From positions 469,304 to 533,303 of the forward strand of contig CANLNK010000002.1 in NCBI GenBank assembly GCA_947492575.1: a stretch of 64,000 nucleotides of DNA, written 5' to 3'. Below are positions 47,932 through 55,608 of this stretch, piece after piece; positions within the stretch are counted from its first letter, which is position 1, and the number at the start of each line of letters is the position of its first letter. The DNA comes from an uncultured Thalassotalea sp. (lineage in GTDB: Bacteria > Pseudomonadota > Gammaproteobacteria > Enterobacterales > Alteromonadaceae). Made by a program: the position numbers and the translations under genes. The notes under the pieces are model-generated. The model was not told where the DNA came from, ran no database searches, and worked only from the letters and a program-made list of their open reading frames with translations.

Positions 47932-49711
47932 AGAAATGCCCCTGACCACCAGTCACGCCCAAATGAACAAGTGTTTTCCACTCATCTTTGCTTTCTACAC
48001 CAAGGGCATAAATTTTGACATTGTGCTGGATACAGCGGGCTTTTAAGCTTTGGATAAATACTTGGTTTTCAATTTTTTGATGAATCTGATAAACAATACT
48101 TCGATGTAGTTTAATATAGCGAATTGGGCAATCATTTAAATAATCTGTACTTACTACATACTGACCCACTTTATCCGCCAGTATTTTCACTCCCAGTTCG
48201 TCAAGCAATGAAATAACGGGGTTCAACTTATTCAGCTGAGTAGCTAGATGGTATTCGCTAATCTCAATGATTAACCGTCTGGCAATCTCTGGTACTTGCG
48301 CCAGCCTTTTAAACATTGCCTCTAAGAAAGCTTCATCAAGTAATGCATCAATTGATAAGTTCAAACTGCACGCTTCATGTTGTTTACGTTCATACTGTAA
48401 GACGCGACAGACCTGCTCAAGAACAAGCAAATCAACGCGAGCACTCAAGCCACATTTTTGTGCCATGGGCAAGAAAACCCTGGCGCTAATCAGCTTTCCT
48501 TTGCCATCTCGCACTTTTGACAACACTTCGTGATGCAAAATCTGATCGCTTTGACTGGCGATCACTGGCTGGAAGAAAATCACAAATGCGTTTTTCTCAA
48601 TGGCATGTGTTAGGAATGTTCGCCATTTTAAGGAGCCCTTCGCCGTTTCATTAGCTACTTCACCAACGTCATACATGAACCACTGTGATGGCCCTTGTAG
48701 CTGGGCATTGCGAAGCGCCATATCTGCCTCTGCCATAATTTTATAAGCTTGATTCTCGCCAGCGAAGCAAACGATGCCCGTGTGAATAGACTCATCTTGC
48801 GAAACGCCCACTGGTAAAGGCAAGTTTTTCATACTGGTAAGCAGTTTGTCGGCAAGCTTTTCACACTCATCTAGATAAATGCCAGGCAACAACAAAGCGA
48901 GTTCACTTTCATTAGGACGAGCAATGAAATAGCTACTATGGTTGACTAAGCGCTTTTTCACTAAGGCGATTAGCTGCTCAATTACGTCGATGGCTGTTTG
49001 AAGGCCATGTGCAGATTGAATAATGTCGTAATCTTTCAAGCAAATGAGCATTACCGCGCCACGCGCATCTTCTTCTTTAAGCAAAGCTTCTAAACGATTG
49101 TTAAAAAACTCGCGATTACCTACCCCTGTTTCAGGATCTAATAACAAACGTTCTCGAATCTGAAGCTCTGTTTGGCCTTGACTACTTTTTGACTCCTGCA
49201 GCTTTTCTAGTAGCTCTGCAATCAACGCGCTAATGGGCTCATCAGCAGTGATAGGTTGAATTTTACCGCGAATTTTTGATAACGAAGCCCAGTTCTCCAA
49301 GAGTCTAATGGGCTGAAACTGTGTATCAATAACCCTTACTAAGCTATACCTAACCAAAAGCACAACACCAGCAAAAATGAAATTAAAGGCAATGAATAAC
49401 CACGAAGTAATCAATAGGTAAGCTGGGTGAATAAATACGAGATGATGGTTGCCGCTAATGACTTGCCGCTGCGGTAAATACTGGCTATCTAAATCTTGAT
49501 AGATTATCTGGTTGCTTCTTGCATCAACCACTTGAATAAGTTCTGGAGGATACCAACCCGTTTTTTGCTGAGGAATACTCTCAGCCAGTTTACTCTGTGA
49601 TTGCCATTGGCTAGTTACCATAAATATCGCAAAAACAAGATAAAGCACGAGTGCTGCGATATCCATGCGCAGAATGATGGCGTTTAACGTATTTTTAGTT
49701 AGTTGCGGCAA
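47885..49711 (-). CDS. mshH: MshH / CsrD, degenerate GGDEF-EAL regulator
   Basis: A 608-residue inner-membrane protein. TM helices lie at about 17-34 and 99-121, bracketing a short periplasmic part and followed by a HAMP-like coil. The GGDEF domain is degenerate: the active-site loop reads RPNESE (265-270). The EAL domain is also degenerate: EVL at 395-397 replaces EAL and several metal ligands are missing. CsrD directs RNase E decay of CsrB/C sRNAs without c-di-GMP turnover, and MshH is its Vibrio name. Start TTG at 49711 has AGGA upstream; ATG at 49666 is the alternative. In Vibrio it directly precedes mshI; here three plus-strand genes intervene. Confidence 0.87.
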   Translation of the reverse strand: MPQLTKNTLNAIILRMDIAALVLYLVFAIFMVTSQWQSQSKLAESIPQQKTGWYPPELIQVVDARSNQIIYQDLDSQYLPQRQVISGNHHLVFIHPAYLLITSWLFIAFNFIFAGVVLLVRYSLVRVIDTQFQPIRLLENWASLSKIRGKIQPITADEPISALIAELLEKLQESKSSQGQTELQIRERLLLDPETGVGNREFFNNRLEALLKEEDARGAVMLICLKDYDIIQSAHGLQTAIDVIEQLIALVKKRLVNHSSYFIARPNESELALLLPGIYLDECEKLADKLLTSMKNLPLPVGVSQDESIHTGIVCFAGENQAYKIMAEADMALRNAQLQGPSQWFMYDVGEVANETAKGSLKWRTFLTHAIEKNAFVIFFQPVIASQSDQILHHEVLSKVRDGKGKLISARVFLPMAQKCGLSARVDLLVLEQVCRVLQYERKQHEACSLNLSIDALLDEAFLEAMFKRLAQVPEIARRLIIEISEYHLATQLNKLNPVISLLDELGVKILADKVGQYVVSTDYLNDCPIRYIKLHRSIVYQIHQKIENQVFIQSLKARCIQHNVKIYALGVESKDEWKTLVHLGVTGGQGHFFTEPVAQMANAIVMP

Positions 49712-49822
49712 GTTGCTGTCCTAAGCATATGCAGATGTTATTAGTTATAGACAGGATGCAGGATTTCTACCAGCTTGCAGGCTAGGTATTTTTTGATTAT
49801 TACGCGATAGAGGTCTGAATAC

Positions 49823-49861
49823 AAAAAAAGCGCTAAGAACAAAGTTCATCAGCGCTTTTTT
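49823..49861 (-). terminator. Intrinsic terminator of the rpsF operon
   Basis: AAAAAAAGCGCT (49823-49834), a 16-nt loop and AGCGCTTTTTT (49851-49861). The minus-strand message ends in a U-run just after rplI. Confidence 0.88.
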
Positions 49862-49876
49862 AACGAAAAATTGCGA

Positions 49877-50329
49877 TTACGCTTCAGCGATAATTACAAC
49901 TTTAACGTTTACGTCTACATCTGTGTGTAAGTGAATAACGATATCGTATTCACCAGTTTCACGGATTGTACCTAAAGGCATACGTACTTGTGCTTTCGTT
50001 ACTTCAACACCCGCTTCAGTGATAGCGTCAGCGATGTCTTTAGTACCGATTGAACCGAATAGCTTGCCTTCGTCACCAGCAGTTGAAGCGATAGTTACTT
50101 CAGCTAATTCAGTGATTTTAGCAGCTTGTGCTTCAGCAGCAGCTAAAGCTTCAGCTAATTGCTTCTCTAAGTCAGCACGACGAGCTTCGAAGTGCTCGAT
50201 GTTTGCTTTAGATGCAAATACAGCTTTACCTTTTGGTAATAAGTAGTTACGTGCGTAACCAGACTTTACCGTCACCTTGTCACCAAGGCCGCCTAACTTG
50301 GCGATTTTATCTAGAAGGATAACTTCCAT
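49877..50329 (-). CDS. rplI: 50S ribosomal protein L9
   Basis: 150 residues with the canonical start [19 protein letters not shown] and [15 protein letters not shown], a long central helix, and the C-terminal rRNA-binding domain ([11 protein letters not shown]). Last gene of rpsF-priB-rpsR-rplI, 17 bp after rpsR and followed by a terminator. Confidence 0.98.
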   Translation of the reverse strand: MEVILLDKIAKLGGLGDKVTVKSGYARNYLLPKGKAVFASKANIEHFEARRADLEKQLAEALAAAEAQAAKITELAEVTIASTAGDEGKLFGSIGTKDIADAITEAGVEVTKAQVRMPLGTIRETGEYDIVIHLHTDVDVNVKVVIIAEA

Positions 50330-50346
50330 CTTAATGCCCCTTTAGG

Positions 50347-50574
50347 TTACTTGTGTAAATCAGTGTATGGTAATAATGCTAAGTAACGAGCACGCTTGAT
50401 AGCTGTTGCTAATTGGCGTTGGTATTTAGCGCTTGTACCAGTGATACGGCTAGGTACGATTTTACCACTTTCAGTGATGTAGTTTTTTAGTGTTGCGATA
50501 TCTTTGTAATCGATTTGCGCAGCACCTTCCGCTGAGAAGCGGCAGAACTTACGACGTCTAAAAAAACGTGACAT
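50347..50574 (-). CDS. rpsR: 30S ribosomal protein S18
   Basis: 75 residues, with [12 protein letters not shown] and [20 protein letters not shown] typical of S18, which binds the platform of the small subunit with S6. It is separated from priB by 158 bp containing a large hairpin, wider than the gap usually seen in this operon. Confidence 0.98.
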   Translation of the reverse strand: MSRFFRRRKFCRFSAEGAAQIDYKDIATLKNYITESGKIVPSRITGTSAKYQRQLATAIKRARYLALLPYTDLHK

Positions 50575-50607
50575 GGGATTTCTCCTATTATGTACTTATT
50601 CAACACT

Positions 50608-50629
50608 AAATCTGTAAATGTTCAGATTT
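50608..50629. repeat. Small hairpin upstream of rpsR
   Basis: AAATCTG (50608-50614) and CAGATTT (50623-50629), extendable by one pair, with an 8-nt loop. It lies about 34 nt before the rpsR start on the minus strand, next to the larger 84-nt hairpin. Confidence 0.5.
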
Positions 50630-50631
50630 AA

Positions 50632-50715
50632 GTTATTTAGTTCAAGTTCGAGGCGAATACGCGGAACGTAGCAACCTACTTGAGCATATTCAACGACGAA
50701 ATTGTGCTAAATAAC
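50632..50715. repeat. 84-nt imperfect long hairpin between priB and rpsR
   Basis: The outer arms GTTATTTAG (50632-50640) and CTAAATAAC (50707-50715) pair perfectly. Inner paired blocks are TTCG/CGAA and GAATA/TATTC, and the tip is GTAG-CAAC-CTAC. The direct repeat AACGACGA occurs at 50692-50699 and 50713-50720. Size and structure resemble dispersed palindromic intergenic repeats; no protein is encoded. Confidence 0.7.
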
Positions 50716-50732
50716 GACGAGTTGAATATTTA

Positions 50733-51041
50733 CTAATTAATCATTTCAACTTGTTGAGCATGCAATACAAGAAGCGGGTTACCATTTCTTGATTCGTGTC
50801 GGTTAATAAAACCAACCACTTTAATTTGCATCCCCTCAGTTAATTCACTTGCTAGTCTTTGCGACCAATGTCCTGTTGCCACAACTTGCATTCTGACGAA
50901 TGCTTGGCGATTTAATTCATCTTCAACCTGAATCGAGCGATGCTCAATTGAGAACTGACAATGATGAACGCCTGCGGGGCTGGTTGATAACTTAGGTGGC
51001 TTAGCCACTGAGCCTACAAGAGTGAGACAATTATCTACCAT
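50733..51041 (-). CDS. priB: Primosomal replication protein N (PriB)
   Basis: A 102-residue single-stranded DNA-binding protein with an OB fold that stabilises PriA on forked DNA at replication restart. The pattern VDNCLTLVGSVAKPPKLS and HCQFSIEHRS is that of PriB. It sits between rpsF and rpsR, as in E. coli. The start at 51041 has no strong ribosome-binding site, so translation may depend on coupling to rpsF 23 nt upstream. Confidence 0.95.
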   Translation of the reverse strand: MVDNCLTLVGSVAKPPKLSTSPAGVHHCQFSIEHRSIQVEDELNRQAFVRMQVVATGHWSQRLASELTEGMQIKVVGFINRHESRNGNPLLVLHAQQVEMIN

Positions 51042-51064
51042 ACAGTGAGTCGCAGATTACTTTA

Positions 51065-51460
51065 TTATTCAGCAGCAGCTTCTTCTTTAACAGGAGCAGC
51101 TGGCTTCTCAGTAACCTCTTTCTTAGCTTCGCGACGGTCGTCTTTAGCACTCGCCATTGGAGATGCTTCAGTTACCGCGCCTTTAGTGCGCATGATCATG
51201 TTACGTAGAACAACATCGTTGTAACGGAAAGAAGTTTCTAATTCATCAATAACTGACTGAGGCGCTTCAACGTTCATTAAAACGTAGTGTGCCTTGTGTA
51301 GTTTGTTGATTGGGTAAGCTAATTGACGGCGACCCCAGTCTTCAAGACGAGTGATTGTGCCTTCAGCAGCTGTGATCATGTCTGAGTAACGCTGGATCAT
51401 GCCAGGTACTTGTTCACTCTGATCAGGGTGAACCATAAATACGATTTCGTAATGACGCAT
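51065..51460 (-). CDS. rpsF: 30S ribosomal protein S6
   Basis: 131 residues from the ATG at 51460, which has AAGGAGC ahead of it; the longer frame to 51520 runs through the leader. [18 protein letters not shown] and [20 protein letters not shown] are diagnostic. The C-terminus is an Ala/Glu/Lys-rich extension. In related bacteria the S6:S18 complex represses this operon by binding its leader. Confidence 0.98.
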   Translation of the reverse strand: MRHYEIVFMVHPDQSEQVPGMIQRYSDMITAAEGTITRLEDWGRRQLAYPINKLHKAHYVLMNVEAPQSVIDELETSFRYNDVVLRNMIMRTKGAVTEASPMASAKDDRREAKKEVTEKPAAPVKEEAAAE

Positions 51461-51540
51461 TACGAGCTCCTTACGGTTGTAGCCTCGTATCTGGCTCAGC
51501 CAACACCAGTGTTGAGGCAAGGAACAAAACTTGCGGCTGA
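51461..51540 (-). promoter_or_regulatory. Structured rpsF leader, candidate S6:S18-binding motif
   Basis: In the leader, GCCTC (51518-51514) pairs with GAGGC (51486-51482), enclosing two small stems: AACA/TGTT and TGGC-TGA-GCCA. CCG lies just after the closing stem and before AAGGAG. The known S6:S18 autoregulatory RNA includes a CCG next to a stem ahead of rpsF. I cannot verify the exact consensus. Confidence 0.4.
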
Positions 51541-51673
51541 TTTAAGGTCGCGTATTGTAGGGAAAATAACCAGTAAAGGCAAGCGTTAACTAGGCTCGAT
51601 AAAAAATAAAAGTTTTTAGCCAACTTTTTCCAGCTGAGCTCCTACCTACTAATTACACACTAAGGAGATCATC

Positions 51674-52252
51674 ATGAATTCAGTTAAAAAATACTCAGCA
51701 CTAATTACACTTTGCTCGACTCTACTATTAGGAAGTTCAGCTTTTGCACATATCACTTACGTCACATCAGAAGATGATAGACACATCAATATTGAAAACC
51801 TGCATAACCAAGAAGAAGCGCGATACCAAGTTAACGGCAAAACCTTTACATGGTCAGATTTAACCAAAGAACAACAGGCTAGACTCGCCCCTATTCAAGC
51901 AAAGCTTAAAGCGCTTGAAGAGAAGGTTTCAGTCGATGAAAAAGCTATCCAAGAAGCAGTAGCAGCAATTGAAGTCAAAGCAAAAGAACTCGAGCTTGAA
52001 GTGCATAAAATTGAACAAGCGACTGTTAAAGTAGAAAAAGGAACACTCAGCCTTAAAGAAGTGGCAGAGTTAAGTAGAACACTAGCGCAAAAGACGCGTG
52101 TGAATGAGCAGGTGATTAAAGAGAAGGCACGTGAGCTAAGAAAGTTAGAAGTTGCATTGCCACGTATCGACAAATCAAAACTAGAAGAAATCAGCGAACA
52201 TGCCGATGAGTTGGAAGATGTGTTGGTCGAAATCGCAGAAACGATGGATTAA
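51674..52252 (+). CDS. Exported coiled-coil protein of unknown function
   Basis: 192 residues with a clear signal peptide (cleavage near SAFA|HITY). A short N-terminal segment (VNGKTFTWSDLTKEQQARL) precedes a long Lys/Glu/Ala-rich helical region with heptad-like spacing (about 70-185). TAAGGAGA precedes the ATG by the proper distance, so it is expressed. I recognise no domain. Such proteins may act as periplasmic chaperones or bind envelope partners, but nothing in the sequence fixes this. It is divergent from rpsF and has no evident partner gene. Confidence 0.7.
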   Translation: MNSVKKYSALITLCSTLLLGSSAFAHITYVTSEDDRHINIENLHNQEEARYQVNGKTFTWSDLTKEQQARLAPIQAKLKALEEKVSVDEKAIQEAVAAIEVKAKELELEVHKIEQATVKVEKGTLSLKEVAELSRTLAQKTRVNEQVIKEKARELRKLEVALPRIDKSKLEEISEHADELEDVLVEIAETMD

Positions 52253-52296
52253 TAGCACGAGATTAACAACGTTGGATTAGTAAGTGCCGAACGGCT

Positions 52297-52333
52297 TTGT
52301 CAGACTTAATTGAAATGCAATTAAGTCTGACAA
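52297..52333. repeat. 15-bp perfect inverted repeat
   Basis: TTGTCAGACTTAATT (52297-52311), spacer GAAATGC, AATTAAGTCTGACAA (52319-52333). No T-run follows on either strand, so it is not a typical terminator, though it lies 45 bp after the coiled-coil gene. Confidence 0.85.
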
Positions 52334-52411
52334 CCTCAAGTACCCCAAAATCGCTAAAATCGGTAGCTGTGACGCCTTAATTAGGATTAATGAATTAGCC
52401 ACTATTAGCGT

Positions 52412-52437
52412 AAAAAAAACACTAGCTAACGAGCTAA
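52412..52437 (-). terminator. Possible weak terminator after the SnoaL-like gene
   Basis: On the minus strand a short stem from TAGCT/AGCTA repeats is followed by GTG and a run of eight T. The stem is only about 5 bp, so termination efficiency is doubtful. Confidence 0.35.
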
Positions 52438-52478
52438 CGCCAATTTAAATACATGGCCATGCAAATACCCAACCCAAC

Positions 52479-52964
52479 TTAGAACATGGTATTGGTATTC
52501 TTAGACGTTTCTGGCACTGGTTGATTTACGCCCCAATGCTCGACAATCCTTCCATCTTTGATTCTAAAGATATGAATGCCAGCAGCACCGAGTGAGTCTG
52601 GCGTGTGCTTTACATGTAAGTGAATCCAAACTAGGTCACCTTCAACAACGGTACGTTTGATAGACATAGAAAGCTCAGGATACTTTTTATATCTTGTTTC
52701 AAACACGCTCAATAGCGCTTCCCTTCCGTCTTTAATACTGGGGGAGTGCTCAATAAAGTTCTCGCTATAACATTCTTCACGCAATATGTTGATTCTTTGT
52801 GAAGATGCTAAGTCGGGTCTGTTTTCAAGAATTTCCATGCAATAGACAGCAAGATCATGGTTAGCTTGTTCTAGCCCTGTTCTGTTAATTTCACTGGCAT
52901 GAACTTTACCAATGGAAATAAATGGGAGAGCCATTACAGCTAGCGTTTGTAAAAGTGTTTTCAT
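52479..52964 (-). CDS. Exported SnoaL-like (NTF2 fold) protein
   Basis: 161 residues from the ATG at 52964, preceded by AAGGAC. The signal peptide ends near VHA. The mature part has the SnoaL-like pattern YSENFIEHSPSIKDGREALL and the end FRIKDGRIVEHWGVNQPVP, a cone-shaped NTF2-like fold used by polyketide cyclases and many hypothetical proteins. The substrate is not predictable. The neighbouring lipoprotein gene lies upstream on the same strand with a gap of 75 bp, so cotranscription is possible. Confidence 0.75.
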   Translation of the reverse strand: MKTLLQTLAVMALPFISIGKVHASEINRTGLEQANHDLAVYCMEILENRPDLASSQRINILREECYSENFIEHSPSIKDGREALLSVFETRYKKYPELSMSIKRTVVEGDLVWIHLHVKHTPDSLGAAGIHIFRIKDGRIVEHWGVNQPVPETSKNTNTMF

Positions 52965-53039
52965 ATAGTCCTTTGATTGCAAATGTTGTTTAATTTAGAT
53001 GTATGTAGCAACTTTCTCAGGGGTAATGTTAGTGATACA

Positions 53040-53462
53040 TTATGCGCTGCACGCTTCACTAATTGGTGTTTCACTACCTTCTAAAACAACCCAATAATAA
53101 ACGCTCATACCGTCACGCTTTTTGCGAATGATATAGGTATTACCTGCTTCTGCGTTAAACTTTACACAGCCATTTGAAGTAATCATGCTGTGCCAGTATT
53201 CGACCTTTACTTCGTTTAATCCCTCTATAATTTTTGCACTTTCAGGGTAGCCTTTGATGAAGTCGCCAGCGGCTTCTCCGTTTATCTCATGGATATAAAG
53301 TCTCTCATCTAGCCCAGCAAAAATTCCGTGTGCACGCTCAGAATCAGCTTTCAAGTAAGCTGCATTATCTACACTCAGCCCTTTCATTTCATACGTGGTT
53401 GACGCACAGCCAGATAAAAGCAATATTAATGCGGCTATTCCCAGCACGATTCCATTCTTCAT
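53040..53462 (-). CDS. Lipoprotein of unknown function
   Basis: 140 residues with a lipobox LLSGC (Cys19) after a hydrophobic signal. The residue after Cys is Ala, which favours outer-membrane sorting by the +2 rule. The remainder is beta-rich, with two further cysteines (NGCVKF and SEACSA). It resembles small lipoproteins that carry a YIHEINGE-type metal/stress domain, but I cannot name the family. GGAG lies 5 nt before the ATG. Confidence 0.68.
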   Translation of the reverse strand: MKNGIVLGIAALILLLSGCASTTYEMKGLSVDNAAYLKADSERAHGIFAGLDERLYIHEINGEAAGDFIKGYPESAKIIEGLNEVKVEYWHSMITSNGCVKFNAEAGNTYIIRKKRDGMSVYYWVVLEGSETPISEACSA

Positions 53463-53509
53463 GAATACTCCAAATTTTTAGATATGACTAGCGCTCCATT
53501 ACGAGCAAA

Positions 53510-53560
53510 AACGCTATTGTTCAAGATATTGAATAGCGAAAACAGAATACTGTTTTTTCT
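53510..53560. terminator. Two adjacent hairpins between small genes
   Basis: CGCTATT (53510-53516) with AATAGCG (53533-53539), then AAAACAG (53540-53546), loop AATA, CTGTTTT (53551-53557) and further T. The second is terminator-like in the plus direction and weaker in the minus direction, where it would serve the small membrane-protein gene. Confidence 0.4.
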
Positions 53561-53617
53561 TTATTTACTAACGCAGCTTACTAGCTCTGTTTATTAGCTC
53601 TTTATACAGTTATGCGG

Positions 53618-53890
53618 CTAACCAAAGATGTTGGTGAACTTGCTTAAAGCAAGCAAAACGATACCGATTATTAATGCATGTAGGCGATACTGCGACCAAG
53701 AAATTGAGGTACTTTGCACCGCTTTAAAGTATTCATCTTTAGCACCACTATTAAACATGTCTATAGGCAATAAATCAGATATAAACATAGATAGTCCAAA
53801 GGCTATTAAAATGATGCTACTTATAAAAATAAATTTAGTCACTACTCGATCCTGAAAGTAATGTAACGCATTGTTATCTACTATACTCAA
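53618..53890 (-). CDS. Small membrane protein, hypothetical
   Basis: 90 residues with two hydrophobic helices (about 19-38, IFISSIILIAFGLSMFISDL, and about 68-86, LHALIIGIVLLALSKFTNIF) and a polar loop between. No recognised domain. The start is TTG at 53890, with no ATG available in the first third and only a poor ribosome-binding site, so the N-terminus and even the coding status are uncertain. The regular hydrophobic pattern supports a real membrane protein. Divergent from the binding-protein gene 48 bp away. Confidence 0.5.
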   Translation of the reverse strand: MSIVDNNALHYFQDRVVTKFIFISSIILIAFGLSMFISDLLPIDMFNSGAKDEYFKAVQSTSISWSQYRLHALIIGIVLLALSKFTNIFG

Positions 53891-53938
53891 TCTTGATGTT
53901 CTCAGACTATTAAGGTGTTAGTCACGCCCTTGCCTTCC

Positions 53939-54709
53939 ATGAATAAACACTTCTTCATCATATTCGTCACCTTTTTATTTTCTAACCTAGTTTCTTTTAG
54001 CCTGTTCGCCCAAAGCAATAACGAGTGTTTAAACCTTCACGTGATAAAAAACTCACCGTTAGGATTCATGGATGAAAGTAAAAAATTAAGAGGCGTTCAC
54101 GCCGAATACCTGAGGGCAATTGCAAAAGACAGTGGCGTTTGCATAAAGAGTCGACTGTTCCCCTATCCGCGTATTTGGGGGAGTATTAAAAAAGGCGGTC
54201 ACGATGGAGGCATCATTTTCAAATCAGCTTCTCGTTCAACAAATATCGAATATGTCGCTCTAATCCGAACGGTTAAGACCATCGTGATTCCGGCTAAAGG
54301 CAAAGTTGTCGATAATTATAACGATCTGAAAACATTGAAGATTGGTAAAACCAAAGGAACGCACTTAAGCAAAATATTTGATAATGACCCTGAGTTACAG
54401 TTAGAGGAAGTAACAAATTATGCTCAAGCGATAAAAATGTTGAAGAGCGGTCGAATCGACGCAGTGGCCGGCAGTGCTCTCGTGTTAAGTTATCAATTCA
54501 ATAAACACGATGCGCTAGATGCCGTAGATCTATCTAATCGTTTTATACTTGGAGAAAAAGAGCAGTGGCTTCAACTCGCTGAACATGCGATTTCTGAAGA
54601 TGTTTCGAAAGCGTTAAAAGACAGCGTTGAGCGACTTAAACATCGAGGTGTGCTCGACGCCATTATGGATAAGTATTACGGCAAACAATGGCGTAAGATA
54701 AATAACTAG
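53939..54709 (+). CDS. Orphan periplasmic substrate-binding protein (SBP_bac_3 type)
   Basis: 256 residues from the ATG at 53939; an in-frame GTG at 53915 would lengthen the signal peptide without benefit. The signal sequence ends near LFAQ. The mature part follows the SBP_bac_3 fold: SPLGFMDESKKLRGVHAEYL, the hinge KIGKTKGTHLSK, and GRIDAVAGSALVL. No ABC permease or ATPase is adjacent, so it may serve a sensor or another transporter. It resembles the sensory domains of the hybrid kinase at 42.8 kb in family, not necessarily in ligand. A terminator follows. Confidence 0.75.
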   Translation: MNKHFFIIFVTFLFSNLVSFSLFAQSNNECLNLHVIKNSPLGFMDESKKLRGVHAEYLRAIAKDSGVCIKSRLFPYPRIWGSIKKGGHDGGIIFKSASRSTNIEYVALIRTVKTIVIPAKGKVVDNYNDLKTLKIGKTKGTHLSKIFDNDPELQLEEVTNYAQAIKMLKSGRIDAVAGSALVLSYQFNKHDALDAVDLSNRFILGEKEQWLQLAEHAISEDVSKALKDSVERLKHRGVLDAIMDKYYGKQWRKINN

Positions 54710-54732
54710 TTCGTTAAACAATTCGGCAAACA

Positions 54733-54766
54733 AAAAAGGGAGTAGCGTAAACACTATTCCCTTTTT
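54733..54766. terminator. Bidirectional terminator between the binding-protein gene and rlmB
   Basis: AAAAAAGGGAGTAG and CTATTCCCTTTTT form a stem with one G-T wobble around a CGTAAACA-type loop. T-runs exist on both strands, serving two convergent genes. Confidence 0.85.
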
Positions 54767-54804
54767 GCTTATCTAATATTAACGCTGATAAGCGAAGACT
54801 CGGC

Positions 54805-55557
54805 TTAGCCTCGGCGCTGTCTTACAATTTCAAACAGGCAGATGCCCGTTGCTACAGAGACATTAAGGCTTGATACGGTACCAGCCATAGGTAGCTTAAC
54901 TAATTGATCACAGTGTTCTCGAGTTAAACGGCGCATCCCTTTACCTTCTGCCCCCATAACAAGTGCCATAGGGCCGTCCAATTTCACGTCGTACAAACAA
55001 GTATCTGTTTCACCTGCAGTACCGATAATCCAAACGCCCATTTGTTGCAGCTGTTTCATGGTACGAGCCAGATTAGTTACTTGTACCAAAGGAACAGTTT
55101 CTGCAGCGCCTACAGCCACTTTACGCACAGTAGCCGTAATACGCGCGGCTTTATCTTTTGGAACGATAATCGCCTGCACGCCAGCTGCGTCAGCATTACG
55201 TAAGCAAGCACCTAAATTATGTGGGTCAGTAACACCGTCAAGAATTAACAAGAAAGGCGATTCGTCGCGGGCATCAGCTTGCGCCAAGATGTCTTCAATG
55301 TCATTTTCAGTATAGGTTTTGCCTGGTTTAACGCGCGCAACTACACCTTGATGCTGTTCGCCATCACTCTTGTCGTCCAACACTTTGCGGTTCACAAACT
55401 GCGTAGGGATCTTATATTTTCGCGCTAAATTGATAATTGGCATTAGTCGCTCGTCATCGCGACCTTTTAATAGCCACATATCAACAAAACGCTCTGGTGA
55501 ACGTTTAATTAATTCGTTAACGGCGTGAATGCCAATTACGATTTCTTCTTTAGCCAT
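54805..55557 (-). CDS. rlmB: 23S rRNA (guanosine-2251-2'-O)-methyltransferase RlmB
   Basis: A SPOUT-class RNA methyltransferase of 250 residues. An N-terminal L30e-like RNA-binding domain (about 1-75) is joined to the trefoil-knot domain with motif 1 [18 protein letters not shown], motif 2 MGAEGKGMR and motif 3 [10 protein letters not shown]. It modifies G2251 in the ribosomal P loop. It follows rnr after 51 bp, the same order as E. coli rnr-rlmB, and a terminator lies downstream. Confidence 0.95.
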   Translation of the reverse strand: MAKEEIVIGIHAVNELIKRSPERFVDMWLLKGRDDERLMPIINLARKYKIPTQFVNRKVLDDKSDGEQHQGVVARVKPGKTYTENDIEDILAQADARDESPFLLILDGVTDPHNLGACLRNADAAGVQAIIVPKDKAARITATVRKVAVGAAETVPLVQVTNLARTMKQLQQMGVWIIGTAGETDTCLYDVKLDGPMALVMGAEGKGMRRLTREHCDQLVKLPMAGTVSSLNVSVATGICLFEIVRQRRG

Positions 55558-55608
55558 ACTTTTTACTTACTCTTTATTTAGCTCGCGCTATATTCTGTTG
55601 CCTTTCTA

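Noticed and set aside
47885-49711. MshH as an active cyclase or phosphodiesterase
   Set aside because: GGDEF reads RPNESE and EAL reads EVL, so catalysis is unlikely; treated as a CsrD-type regulator.
50019-50246. 75-codon plus-strand frame in rplI
   Set aside because: Antisense of the Ala-rich L9 helix; periodic codon composition explains the open frame.
53915-53938. GTG start for the orphan binding protein
   Set aside because: It would add eight residues with Pro before the signal peptide; the ATG at 53939 gives a normal signal sequence.
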